DNA from: Craspedostauros australis
Lineage: Eukaryota > Bacillariophyta > Bacillariophyceae > Mastogloiales > Achnanthaceae
Direction of reading: 5' to 3'
Assembly (NCBI GenBank): GCA_026770025.1
Contig: JAMXDE010000047.1
Location: 248,001 to 312,000, forward strand
Length of the DNA: 64,000 nt
The position numbers and the translations under genes are program-made. Below the pieces are notes generated by a model. The model was not told the DNA's origin. It ran no database searches and saw only the letters and a list, made by a program, of their open reading frames with translations. Positions 1 through 10,144 of the stretch are shown piece after piece. Numbering within the stretch: the first letter of the stretch is position 1; the number at the start of each line of letters is the position of its first letter.

Positions 1-3000
1 GGTCTGGCGTGTCCCAGGTTCCATGGGATCCTTCGATGCGTTGTGGGCGTTTGAATCCATCGCTCCAGCGTCATGCGGTGCATCAGGTTGGTCATTCCAG
101 TTGACTACCTTGTCTCCTCCGATTGGGTCTCTGGTAAGGTAGCAACCCATGGGCACGTTGCATACGTGTCCTCCTTGGTGATCCGAAGGGTTCCATCCTT
201 GCTTTGGGGTGATGTCATAGGTGGGCAGATCCTCATCGTCCTCCATGATGGGGAAGACGTCGAACGTCATCAGCGCGTCTCGCATCTCCAAGTTGATCGT
301 CGTGTCTTCGTCAGGCATTAGGCATTGTCGGCCTGTGCCTGGTGTCGTGAACGATGCCCGGTGTTCCGACGAAACCGTATCGAGGACGGCTCCACTAGCC
401 CGAATTTGGTGGTCGGAGAGCAGCGTCACCCGACTGTCAACGTTCAGAGCGGCTTCGTAGATCCGGAGGATCACTTCATTGCCTTCCCTGGTCCTGGCCT
501 TGATACTTGCGTCTACCACCGCGAGGTTGTTCTTCCTCATCGTGCTGGCCACGGCACCGACGATGTTGTACGTCCGATGCGGGTACACGTAGTCAATCTT
601 CCAGACCCGGTCCTTGTTCCCGATAACGCAGCATTGTGCGCCTCCGTCACATACCGCGTATGTTTGCGGAGAGAAGGTCGCCAGGTTGATCAGCTGTTCG
701 GGTACTGACTGGTGTTGGTTGGATTCTGGTGGGTCGATGGGACTGGTGGCGTCAGATGAATCACTCATCGTGATCATCTTCACGAGCCGGTCGTTGCCGT
801 TCTCCTCGTGTCCTCCATAATCCACCAGGAACTTGGCAAGCTCCGAAGCGTCAATCGAGGATAGGTCCGATCCATCCTCGCCCTGGGAATCGGATCCCTC
901 GGTGGATCCTGTGGTGTACCTGGCCAGGTTCGCGTGGGTGACACCTCCATACTGCTTGTGTGGCTTGATTTCCTCCCCTTTGTCTGGGGGCTTCACGCTG
1001 GCAGGTGGGTTGGGTTCATCCTGCTCCTTCTTGCTCTCGACGCGGGTGAATCCGGATCCGTTCCGGTCATTGTTGCGGCGGGCCCAGCGGAGGGAGCTGC
1101 GGAGTTTCATGATCACTCGGCGGACCTTTTCGGGTAGTCCGTCGAATACTTCTTGTGAGATGAAGGTGGGGTCTTCATGTAGTTTCTTCGAGATGGCATT
1201 GATGACCATCTCGGTGTTGGATTCACCTTGATCTTGGTTGGCTTCGGCGGTTGCCTTGAAGATCCTGCGTTTGCCGGACCTTGATCCCCGCTGGTTGTTG
1301 GCTACCGCATTGTCCCTGGCGGACTCGGAGATGAGGTACATGCAGGTGGCTCCCATCGACTGCATGTCCACGCTTCGTTCGATGCTCCGGACCATGGTGC
1401 GGACATTGATGTCGTCGCATCCGATGAGGTGGTTAAGGAGCGTGCGGCGTTGTTGCGCGTCGGAGACTTGTTGATCCGGGTTGGTAGCCAGGAAATTCAC
1501 GTTCGCAAATATGTCTTGGATTTCCTTCACGTAGGATCCCAGGTCCTGTCTGCTGGGGTTGAAGTCGTGTACTCTCTTCATCAGAGAGTCGACCTCCATT
1601 CCTCTGATCCAGTCGTTATCGTAGGTATTGAGGAGTTCGTTCCAGAATAGGATACCGTCCTCGGTGAGGAGTCCTCTGGTGGCGAGTCCATGTGCTGGGC
1701 CGCCGGCGAAGACGGAGTATAGTCCCGCGAATAGGGTCCTGACGTCGCTCGCGACCTGTTCTGGCGAGGTGGTTGTTGGCACTCCTGTCACCGGGTCGAT
1801 GTGATCCTTGATCGCGTGGATTCCTTGGGAATGGTATCGGTGCCGGAACTGGTCGTTGATCAGGTACGCCATGTCGTTTCCAAGGAGGTGGGCATGGATT
1901 TGGTGTTTCACCACTTGGAAGGATGCCGCATCACTCGTGAACTTGACGGAGTCAGGGATGGGGCGTCGTTTCGTTAGCTTGACCTGGGCGACTGGTGGTT
2001 CGCCGCGAGTGGGTCCACGATGGGGTGTATACCCGGGTTCGTGTCGCCCGTGTGGGGTGTTTGGGCCCATGTTGCGAGGGTCATGTCTTCGGAAACCTCC
2101 GTTGGGTTCGGTTGGGCGGTACCCATACGCGGGTGGTCGTGGTGGATACCCGGGGTGAGGAGGTCCGACAGGGGTGAAGGCTCCTTGCGGCATTGGAAAA
2201 ACTCCGGCTCCATGGGGAAAATGGCCCATGGGGATAGGGATTCCAATGGGCGGGAATCCTCCTGGATGGGTTCCGTGGTACATCGGGAGCGGTGGGCCAT
2301 GAGGGAATTGGTTTCCCACGCTAGGGGGATGCCCATACGGGTTGCCGCTGTGGTGTCCATGGTTAATTGGAGGTCCATGGTTGTCACGATGCGGACGGCT
2401 TGTCCCATGGTTCGCGGGTGGGTTGCTGGCAGGGTTTCGGTTCACGGGTTCGTGCCCGTTGTTGCCTCGATAGTTACTCACGCCATGTGAGGCTGGGGTA
2501 TCCGCGGTACCGTTGTAGGGATGCGGGTTCCGATCGTAGGGTGGGCGGTTCCCGTCGTTCTCTGAGTGGTTCATCCGGGGTGCGTTGGTACCTCCTGGGC
2601 CTCCGGCGGTCGTTTCGGGGGCGAAGGTTACTACCTTGGCGCCGGTGGGGTTGCGGTTGTAATCGCCGATCGTCGCGGGGTCTACGTTGGGGAAGAGTCG
2701 GTTCCGTCCCGTGGGGCCGCGGTTGTCGGGTACGTCTACGGTATCGTCGTTACCAGGGTGTTGGTTGTAGTCGGTGCCTGGTTCGGTATCTTCGTTGGGC
2801 GGAGTGGTGCCACGGGTGTCGATGATCACTGGTGACGTGTTTTGTGATCCTTGCTTGGCGATGCTGGAGAGTTGGGTTTCGTTCTGGAAGTTGGGTGGGG
2901 TACGGTGCGGGGTATTCCCACCAAGCATGAGGGAGAGCCCAGATGGGGTTCCTCCTGGGTGGCTGTCGTTGTCGCGTCCGGTTCTATGGGTAGATGCTTC

Positions 3001-3747
3001 TGACCCAGATGAGATGCTGGTTGCGGATGCGTTGGAGAGTGCTTTCTTGTGTTCCCCGATGGCATTCAACCAAGCTTGGTTGTGATGGCGTTTGCCGCAT
3101 CGTTCGGAACGGCAGAAGTCTGCCATGGCTTTGGCGGTGGTGTCCGTGTCGGTGAACATCGCGTCAAGGGTAGATTCAAGAGTGGATTCCTCTTCAACTT
3201 CGATGGATCTGACCCATTCTCCGATGTGGTAGATGAGGAGTCCTGTCTCGTAGTTCCTTGCAACGTCGTCCGGGTGCTTGAGGTTGAACATGATTAATGC
3301 CGGGTTCATGTCGGTGGCTTCTTCATGGATGGTGATCAGCAGTTGGGAGATGGTCTTCTCTTCTGCGAGGGTCTTGGCTGGAAAGAGATCAAAGATCATG
3401 GCGGTTTCGATGCTGATCCGAAACTCCTGTTTGAGTTCCGTGAACGCGTCCCAGGTAGTCTTGTGGACGTGGCGCACGACTTCGGTTTCGTTGGTTCTTT
3501 CCTTTCGGTTCCATGCATCCACGATGATGGGGTGTCGGAAGGTGACCTCGATGAAGTCGACTCCGATCTCTGTGAAGGAGAGCGAAGATGGCCCGGCCGT
3601 TGGGTAGCCTGGCGTGCCATCAAGGATGGCAGAGAGGCTTGGGTCCTTCGGGTCCGCGGGAAGGGTCTCGAAGGCTTCGGTCCTGTCTCCTGGGCTCCTC
3701 TTGGGAGGTAGCCGGTTGGAGGCTTGGAGGCGTTGGGTGACGGTCAT
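1..3747 (-). CDS. Gag-protease polyprotein of LTR retrotransposon A, partial
   Basis: An uninterrupted minus-strand frame starts at ATG 3747 and stays open to base 1 (1249 codons), so the rest (expected integrase, reverse transcriptase) lies outside. In order: a gag-like N-terminus (about residues 1-220), a Pro/Gly/His/Asn-rich stretch (about 250-590), a second helical gag-like segment (about 600-850), an acidic linker, then a protease-like region with CDGGAQCCVIG near residue 1034, in the place of the usual D-S-G-A-D motif. After it comes a segment with ALMTFDVFPI and ITPKQGWNP, which resembles the region following the protease in diatom Ty1/copia-like polyproteins (recalled family pattern). 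An upstream in-frame TAA makes ATG 3747 the natural start. Its 5' LTR is 38 bases upstream. Intactness over 3.7 kb suggests recent insertion. The gag-protease call is solid; assignment to the copia superfamily is inference because no polymerase is visible. Confidence 0.8.
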   Translation of the reverse strand, partial: MTVTQRLQASNRLPPKRSPGDRTEAFETLPADPKDPSLSAILDGTPGYPTAGPSSLSFTEIGVDFIEVTFRHPIIVDAWNRKERTNETEVVRHVHKTTWDAFTELKQEFRISIETAMIFDLFPAKTLAEEKTISQLLITIHEEATDMNPALIMFNLKHPDDVARNYETGLLIYHIGEWVRSIEVEEESTLESTLDAMFTDTDTTAKAMADFCRSERCGKRHHNQAWLNAIGEHKKALSNASATSISSGSEASTHRTGRDNDSHPGGTPSGLSLMLGGNTPHRTPPNFQNETQLSSIAKQGSQNTSPVIIDTRGTTPPNEDTEPGTDYNQHPGNDDTVDVPDNRGPTGRNRLFPNVDPATIGDYNRNPTGAKVVTFAPETTAGGPGGTNAPRMNHSENDGNRPPYDRNPHPYNGTADTPASHGVSNYRGNNGHEPVNRNPASNPPANHGTSRPHRDNHGPPINHGHHSGNPYGHPPSVGNQFPHGPPLPMYHGTHPGGFPPIGIPIPMGHFPHGAGVFPMPQGAFTPVGPPHPGYPPRPPAYGYRPTEPNGGFRRHDPRNMGPNTPHGRHEPGYTPHRGPTRGEPPVAQVKLTKRRPIPDSVKFTSDAASFQVVKHQIHAHLLGNDMAYLINDQFRHRYHSQGIHAIKDHIDPVTGVPTTTSPEQVASDVRTLFAGLYSVFAGGPAHGLATRGLLTEDGILFWNELLNTYDNDWIRGMEVDSLMKRVHDFNPSRQDLGSYVKEIQDIFANVNFLATNPDQQVSDAQQRRTLLNHLIGCDDINVRTMVRSIERSVDMQSMGATCMYLISESARDNAVANNQRGSRSGKRRIFKATAEANQDQGESNTEMVINAISKKLHEDPTFISQEVFDGLPEKVRRVIMKLRSSLRWARRNNDRNGSGFTRVESKKEQDEPNPPASVKPPDKGEEIKPHKQYGGVTHANLARYTTGSTEGSDSQGEDGSDLSSIDASELAKFLVDYGGHEENGNDRLVKMITMSDSSDATSPIDPPESNQHQSVPEQLINLATFSPQTYAVCDGGAQCCVIGNKDRVWKIDYVYPHRTYNIVGAVASTMRKNNLAVVDASIKARTREGNEVILRIYEAALNVDSRVTLLSDHQIRASGAVLDTVSSEHRASFTTPGTGRQCLMPDEDTTINLEMRDALMTFDVFPIMEDDEDLPTYDITPKQGWNPSDHQGGHVCNVPMGCYLTRDPIGGDKVVNWNDQPDAPHDAGAMDSNAHNASKDPMEPGTRQT

Positions 3748-3784
3748 CTTGCAGAGGTCTAAGAGCTTGACAATCTTTTGCGAC

Positions 3785-4326
3785 TGTTAATCTAATAGAG
3801 CCCAAACGTAATGGCTGTTGTCTTGTTGGCTGTTCTTTAGCTGTAGGCAGAGGCTTGACTGGCAAGCGATCCGGACGAGAGTCTTCTGTTCCACAAGTAG
3901 TCAATTTAGAATACTGGTAGATGGTGAAGAAACGTGCGGATTATGAGATTAGTGCTATGGTTCTTCTCTTCGAGGGGAATCTCCTGTGATGTCCTGTATG
4001 ACAATGCGTGTGGGTTGTGTAGCCCAAGTACCGTGGGTCGAGATCCGTCGTCTGGGGTCTGTGAGAGACAATGGGCGGTGATGCTCGTTGTTGTGGCTTT
4101 GGTTCCGTGCGTCGGCGTTTTGGCGATGGTGGGTGTCAGAAACTTGGTTATCGGAACCCCATTGGTTCCCTGACACGAATTCCGAAGATCCGCTTCAAGG
4201 TTCTGGATCTGTCTCCAAACGTGGGGTCCAGCGAAGTGTCCGTTCGATCTACTGGAATGCTGACGAGTCGGGCGATTCGTAGTCTCTCTCGCTAAGGTGG
4301 TTACTAGTTTAGCTCTATTACACACA
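3785..4326 (-). repeat. 5' LTR of element A
   Basis: Read on the minus strand this 542-bp block begins TGTGTGTAATAGAGC and ends GCTCTATTAGATTAACA, that is TG...CA with imperfect inverted termini. It sits directly upstream of the element A reading frame and starts exactly where the element B gag frame breaks. The second LTR would be off the left edge, so identity between LTRs and a target-site duplication cannot be tested here. Confidence 0.72.
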
Positions 4327-5964
4327 GCTGAGGTAGTTGAAGGAGGTGAAGAGGTTCCAAACAAACAACCACCATTCCTTCTCGTTTTGGCTTGTGGCGG
4401 CTGTGAAGCAGGTCCAAGCGGCCATGTCGACGACGAGGTGATCGGGCTTAACGTTGTTGTTGCCTTTACCTTTCGGCTTGAAGTTGTCTTGATGGCTCTC
4501 GGTGTTATGCGAAAGACGCCAACGACGACACTTCGCGCACCACATGAACGTCTTGTCGTAGACGAGCTTGCGCTGTGGTTCACCCGCTTTGGGTGGCGTG
4601 GATGCCCATCCTTGGTTCGGTTTTCGATTGTTGTTGTTGGCGGGCTTCCTTGGTTGATTCTTCTTCTTCGCGTTGTTCCTTCCGAAACCCTTGTGTTGCT
4701 CAAGGACGTTGGCTTTTGGATGCTTGGCTACGTTGTTAAAGTACGATTGTCTGGGGACGTTGCGGTCCTTGACGCGTCTAATGGCGTGCCAGCGATCTCC
4801 ACGCACTTCGTTGTTGTACGAAGACTGCGCTTTGTTGCAGATTGCCATCCAGGTGAGGTCCTTGGCTGCGAGCTTTGGAAGGGCGTTTTGGTACGTGAAT
4901 ACGGAGAGACGCTTGAGGATTTCTTCAAGGTCATCCTTCATCACATAAAGGGGACGTCGGTATTGTTCACCAGAGAGGAACTTGCCACCTGCCTGAAGGA
5001 AGGCGTCGAGGATGTTGCGGAGCAGATGGAGGTTGAAGCGACCAGCGTCATCGAGGCTCTTGCAGAGGGCACGAAGCTTGACAGCCATGTCGCCGACGTT
5101 CTCACCAGCGAACTGAGAGCAGTCGACTTGACGGATTTCCTTAGCGATCTTGTCTTGCTCGTCCAACGAGTTAGCGGTGATGCTATTCATGAACTCGATG
5201 AAGAGGGTTAGGAAGTGGTTGTGGTATTTTTCTTCGATTCAGTTCATGAGCTGATCTTCGAGGACTGGGTCAAGGCTGTCGAGGAAGAACATGGCGGCTG
5301 ACCAGTCGTTTTGGACGTTGTAGTGATCCCACTTCTTGTGGTACTCTTCGAAGTGCCTCGTTGAGTCTTCAAGGGTGAAGGAGGCAGGTGAGTCGAGGAC
5401 ACATATCATTGCTGGGGTTGTGGCGTCATCTGCAATGTACGTCATGGTTAGGAGTCCCGTATTGCTCATGTGGTTGTGTACCAGCCGAATGAATTGCTGA
5501 ATGTTGCCACCTTTCTTGAACTTGTCGGTTAATCCAGTTTCGCGCTTGGATTGGTTCGCAGAGTCGGCTTCGTTGTGGAGGATTCTCTGCTGCTGGGCGT
5601 GGGTCCACATTGTTTGGGACCCTTCCTTGAGGCCAGTCCATTCCACATTTGGTTCGCCTGCTGTCCAGGGTACCCAGTTGCGGCCTTGCTGGTTGATTCC
5701 TCCCATGATGGGGACCCTTGGCTTGGTGGTGAGATCTTCGTCGTCGTCCTCATCGCTGTCGTCGTCCGGGTGCTTGCTTCCTTTTGACTTGGGGTCCGTG
5801 ATGGCGTCAGCTGCGGCTTGGGAGACGGCTGCCGCCATGTTCGCTGCTTCAGCGTTGGCTTCGGTTGTCAACGTTGCCTCTTGGAGGCAGAGGTTTTCAG
5901 TCCGAATGGTCTCGAGCTGTGCTTGCAGCTCTTCCATCGTGGGGATGGGTTCCTCTTCCGCCAT
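4327..5964 (-). pseudogene. gag gene of element B, nonsense-interrupted and truncated by element A
   Basis: ATG at 5964 opens a gag-like frame rich in Ala, Glu and Gln, with an acidic DDDSDEDDDEDL stretch. The frame meets one in-frame TGA at 5239-5241 (codon 242) and then continues without a shift to 4327. The second half has a gag helical region and a zinc-knuckle-like WCAKCRRWRLSHNTESH (C-x2-C-x6-H-x4-H), a pattern I recall from diatom retroelement gags. The last native codon is Ser; the following Cys-Val-stop is encoded by the element A LTR, so the frame is cut by insertion. The TGA could be a decay mutation (CGA to TGA fits) or a readthrough codon; with the truncation the copy is dead either way. 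Confidence 0.78.
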
Positions 5965-6453
5965 GATGGGCGGTTTCGGGTCTTTGAGGGGTCTTCTGAC
6001 TTCGAAGGGATCGATCTGTTCTGCGTTCTACTGCTCTTACTTCGACTTCACTTCGTTTTGAAGTTGTGCACTGAAGTACGATGCTGGCTTTGGAGAAGGC
6101 AGGCGCTTGGTGTACAGGCGCGGTTGAGCTTGCTTGAGCAGAGGCTACTGCGGTCCGATGTTTTGATCGGGTATCGTCAGTTTGGACTATGTAGTCCTCT
6201 CGAGATGCTCGGTTTTCGAGCTGTGGAGCTTAGTGTCCACCTTGGACCTGAGGGTCCGGTTGGTATCGCTCGGTTTGCGAGCTGTGGAGCTTGGTGTCCA
6301 CCCTGGACCTGAGGGTCCTTGCAGTTTGCTCGGTTTGCGAGCGTAGCCTTGGGGCTTGGTCTCAATGAGACCGTGCGAGCGGTTGGCAGAGGAAGATGCT
6401 CAGAAGAGTTGGCGAATGTTGTTGTAACCACTCGCAGCTACCAGTTGGATTTT
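5965..6453 (-). other. 5' leader and probable primer-binding site of element B
   Basis: This lies between the proposed LTR end and the gag start. On the minus strand, about 10 bases past the LTR, TGGTAGCTGCGAG (6430-6442 region) resembles the TGGTATCAGAGC primer-binding site common in Ty1/copia elements, where a methionine tRNA primes reverse transcription. The leader also carries the tandem hairpin array at 6207-6342. Confidence 0.5.
6207..6342. repeat. Tandem hairpin repeats in element B leader
   Basis: Copies start at 6207, 6268 and 6328 (period 60-61; the third is truncated). Each starts with GCTCGGTTTGCGAGC, a 5-bp stem with 5-nt loop (first copy GCTCGGTTTTCGAGC), followed in the first two by GGACCTGAGGGTCC, a second short inverted repeat. 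Both stems are kept between copies. Confidence 0.8.
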
Positions 6454-7152
6454 TGTGTGCTGTTGTGACACGATCCGGAAGGGATGGCCTAGTTGACTGC
6501 CAGATTCGAGGAATCTGATGGTGAAGTCAACTTGGGGCGACCGTCTGGGGTTTAGTAGTGAATGACAATGAAGTAGATTAGTGTTGTTGTACTGATCTTG
6601 AGTTGTGCTATTTGTTATTTGAATAGTCTGCATTGTGAGTTGATCAGTTTCAGATGTAGGATGAAGAAACGATAGTCAGTTGAGTAGTGCGGCTCTGCAC
6701 TGACCTTCAGAGGTTCAGTGCTGAGGGCGGACGGGTCCTCTCTTTCTCTCTTTCTCCAGTATCTCATCATAGTCGTTCTACGTTCGAGTACAAAGCCTTG
6801 ACACCTTGATTGAGGTTGAGATCGAGAACACAGGTTGTCAGGCCAAGGGAATTGATGTAAGGTTCCCTGCGTGTGTTGAAGCAGGGAAGATCTCTTGGCT
6901 GTTGTCATGCAAGGTTGTCAGGTTGTAGAGCTGACACCGGAATTCAGGTTGCCTGCATCGCAATAGTTCAGGAGAGCATATAGTTCCCAGGGTGCCTTGA
7001 TCCCATTGACTCGGATAGTATTTGAGTCAGTGGTGATTCATGAGTGAGAGTGGGAGAAGGAGGGAAAGGAGGGATTGTTCCGTATTTGTTGGAGGGAGGT
7101 TTTGCGCCAAAATTTCGCGCCAAAATAATTCCATGGTGCGACAAGGAACACA
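6454..7152 (-). repeat. Probable 5' LTR of element B
   Basis: On the minus strand it starts TGTGTTCCTTG at 7152 and ends CAGCACACA at 6454, giving TG...CA ends with a short imperfect inverted match. The 7152/7153 edge is supported independently: codons from 7153 onward align without gaps to the pol of element D. The 6454 edge is less certain and rests on the termini and the adjacent primer-site-like sequence. Length about 699 bp. Confidence 0.55.
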
Positions 7153-8238
7153 CTGAGTGAAAAAGTAGTCCGTTCTTTAGATGAACTTCAACTCCTGTTC
7201 TACAGGAAGACGAATGAAGGAGGCATGATCGTGGCCATCTATGTGGACAACTGCTTCTGCCGCAAAGACTCCAAGGCACTGGAGACATTCCTGAAGGACA
7301 TCCAAGGCAGCAAATTCAAGGTAACAATCGAGCGCGGACTCGGAGATTACCTCAGCTGCAACATCGAACTGAACCATGACAAGACCAGAGCAACATTGCA
7401 TCAACCACATCTCATCCGACATCTCATCGAAGAGTTCGGAACCAAGGTTGAGAAGATGCAGCGCGATGCGACACCGGGAACCCCGGGTCAAATCATCGTA
7501 CGACCATCCGAAGATAACGGACTGCAGAAGGTCGGACCGGAAGAACATGCCGAATATCGCCGAGGCGTCGGTATGCTACTCTTCCTCATCAAGCACTCGC
7601 GACCAGACATCGCGAACCCTGTGAGGGAACTCTCCAAGGTATTGATCGGGCCCACCAAGGCCGCAATGAAGGAGATGTATCGGATCATCAAGTATGTGAT
7701 CGATACAAAGGACTATGGATTGAAGATCCATCCAGCACGTCCAGACGACGACGGCTGGGACATGGAGCTCTTCTGCGATAGCGAATATGCAGGAGACAAG
7801 AACACGAGAATCAGCGTAGGAGGGTTCATCCTATACCTGTGCAAGGTACCAATCCTTTGGCGATCCAAAGCACAGAAGGCCGTCACACTCAGCTCATCTG
7901 AAGCAGAATACGTTGCCCTTTCCAAAGCGGCAAAAGAGATCTTCTTCGTCGTGCAGCTACTCGAAAGTGTGGGCGTCCCAGTGAAGACACCGATCAAGGT
8001 CCGCGTGGACAACATCGGAGCGATCTTCATCGCCAAGAACCCATCAACATCCCAACGATCGCGGCACATCGACGTGCGCCATCACTACGTGAGGAACATG
8101 GTAATCAACAAAACCATCGAAATCATTTTCGTCAAATCCGAGCAGAACACAAGCGACGGATTCACCAAGAACATCAAGGCCGACTTACAACGCGAACATG
8201 AGAAGTCGTACCTTGACACATCGAGAACATTCGAATGA
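7153..8238 (+). pseudogene. Ty1/copia pol 3' fragment (reverse transcriptase end and RNase H), element C
   Basis: The open frame runs from the element B junction at 7153 (first internal ATG 7225) to TGA 8236-8238. It encodes the end of the reverse transcriptase palm with IYVDNCFC, where the family has YVDD, then the connection (RRGVGMLLFLIKHSRPDIAN), then RNase H with CDSEYAGDKNTRISVGG, LSSSEAEYVALS and RHIDVRHHYVR, in the order typical of copia polyproteins. The second catalytic Asp of YVDD is Asn. The 5' part of the element is displaced to the left of element B and is not visible. The protein resembles element D at the other end of the window but is a different copy with a different 3' flank. 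Confidence 0.9.
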
Positions 8239-8258
8239 CCGAATGCACACAGGAAGGG

Positions 8259-8647
8259 TGTCGAGATGTACATGTGAGTATACGTCAAGATGTACGTGTA
8301 TATGTGCATCGTTCACCCGCTATTCTCTCATACGCACTTGGACGGTATAACTACACTCGTGTCGATAGTATACTGTGATTCGTCAGAATTACAGCGGAAA
8401 TGGAACACACGAAAAGGGGCAAGATTTCTGGAGGAAATTTGCAAATAACGATTTCTGGGAGAATCAGAAGATCGTCCGTCCATCCATCCATCAATGGTAC
8501 CAAGAGAATCTCGAGGTACTTCCCAACTAAACCTCAGATGACGATATCATCTGACAGGCTACTGCATCACCAATGGAACATGACATCTGGAGAGCAGAAG
8601 GACGCCTACTGACGTCAACAGGATGTCAACATGTCACCACGTCGACA
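8259..8647 (+). repeat. 3' LTR of element C
   Basis: It starts TGTCGAGATG directly after a purine-rich AGGAAGGG, the expected polypurine tract, 20 bases past the pol stop. A near-identical copy is at 52177-52545. The 3' end is placed at CACGTCGACA (8647) because it mirrors the start and the two copies diverge from about 8630; this edge is tentative. Confidence 0.65.
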
Positions 8648-8832
8648 TCTGTCTCCAAGTCAGAGCAGGAGGCGAAGATCCGATGACCAAAGGACATCGA
8701 GATCATGGATACAGAAGGTGAAGTTCAAATGGTAAGTACTCATGAAGTAGGAGCCAGTAGTGAACGAACGGAGTATCGAATGCAGAGTAAGCATCGAACA
8801 TGAAACATGGTGTAGCACGAGCACACGATATT

Positions 8833-8858
8833 GAGAGAGAGAGAGAGAGAGAGAGAGA
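8833..8858. repeat. (GA)13 microsatellite
   Basis: Thirteen uninterrupted GA dinucleotides, followed by further GA-rich sequence to about 8880. Confidence 0.95.
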
Positions 8859-9066
8859 ATACAGAGAGGAGCGAGAGAGCATCTCGCGCACCGACTCATA
8901 GTTGGAGACCGAATCTACGAGACAGATTGAAGCGCCAAGAGCATCGGGCAAGAGAACAGACACCGAGAGGATCGGAGTGCCAATGTAATGAAATAGCAAA
9001 CAGAACAACAATCAACCAACACCATCTTCCACGATCGTAGGCTTCCAATCATGGAACTTGCCAACC

Positions 9067-9103
9067 AGAGCATGAAGTGCAGAGCATGAAGTGCAGAGCA
9101 TGG
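9067..9103. repeat. 14-bp tandem repeat
   Basis: AGAGCATGAAGTGC occurs twice in a row and a third partial copy follows. Short, intergenic, no evident function. Confidence 0.9.
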
Positions 9104-10144
9104 AGATGTTGTCAAGTTTGCAAGACTGAGGAGGTTCATGGCACCTCCAATACTGATCTTGCTTCTTGGAACAACAATGATGCATGCAACAAATCCAATC
9201 ATTGCAGAAATGCGATCTTGCCAAATTTGATGGGATTGATGAGCTTGTATCTGAGTCAAGATGCTCAGATACATTCACTCAACAAGACGGTAGACATGCC
9301 CTGTGAAAGTGGATTCACAGGGATTCAGACATACATGTTCAGGTGCACATAAGGAGGATGACAAGCAGGGCCTGACGTCCATGTATTAGCTCACTACCAT
9401 CCTCAGACACCAAGACAGGTATCTGAGCGCCGTCGGGAGTTGCGGTAAATAATATCAACAGAGAAAGAGAAAACGGTTCATGACCAAAAGTCTCATGCGT
9501 GACCTGACGCATTCTATGGAGAACAAGATTAGACATAGACTAAGGTGAATATAGACTTTTGATCTGACAGTGGGTGTGACGACGGCAGCAATCATGGCTG
9601 TGACCTGTGAAGGATAGCACGAGTACGTTAGCGCAATAGAGCCGCAAAGGGAGTCACACGCATTCGGACGATCCAGGCATACCCCAACCACAAGATAACT
9701 CCTCACATGGTGCCCAGCAACCGCCAACCCTGGATTGAGATGACCTCTCTCAGATCCGCTTGTGCAAGCACCAATGTCTGGGGTGGGATTCAGGGTCGAT
9801 AGGAGCACCGACTCAAGCATGCGATCAAAGGTCTGGCATGCATGGCATCTTCGAAAATGGGAGTTCACAGGTGTTCTCACTTGTCGATCACACGCAGATG
9901 GGAGCGACCAAAAGAGTTCCGTCTCATGGCTTCTGCATCGCAGTGTTGATGGTGGCAAAGGAGGTCGCACCCTCATTGGGAATTGCTTCTCCGTCTTGGT
10001 GTCAACGATTGCCAGAGATCGTCACTTCCGATCTGTGGCACCGAAGCATCGAACAGAATCGAACACCATCAGTCAGATTCCAAGATATCCACGGAGAGTA
10101 CTTCAACCCATGCAAGCGCAACGTACCAAGTTCACGACGACGGA

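Larger units (their letters stand above)
1..8647. mobile_element. Nested LTR-retrotransposon cluster (A in B in C)
   Basis: Element C (+) is entered at 7152/7153 by element B (-); B's gag is entered at 4326/4327 by element A (-). The order of insertion follows from which frame interrupts which: A is youngest, C oldest. The remaining ends lie to the left of the window. Confidence 0.75.

Noticed and set aside
2020-2825. Plus-strand frames of 100-156 codons opposite element A
   Set aside because: They are antisense shadows of a Pro/Gly/His-rich segment of the minus-strand gag-protease frame and have no domain signal.
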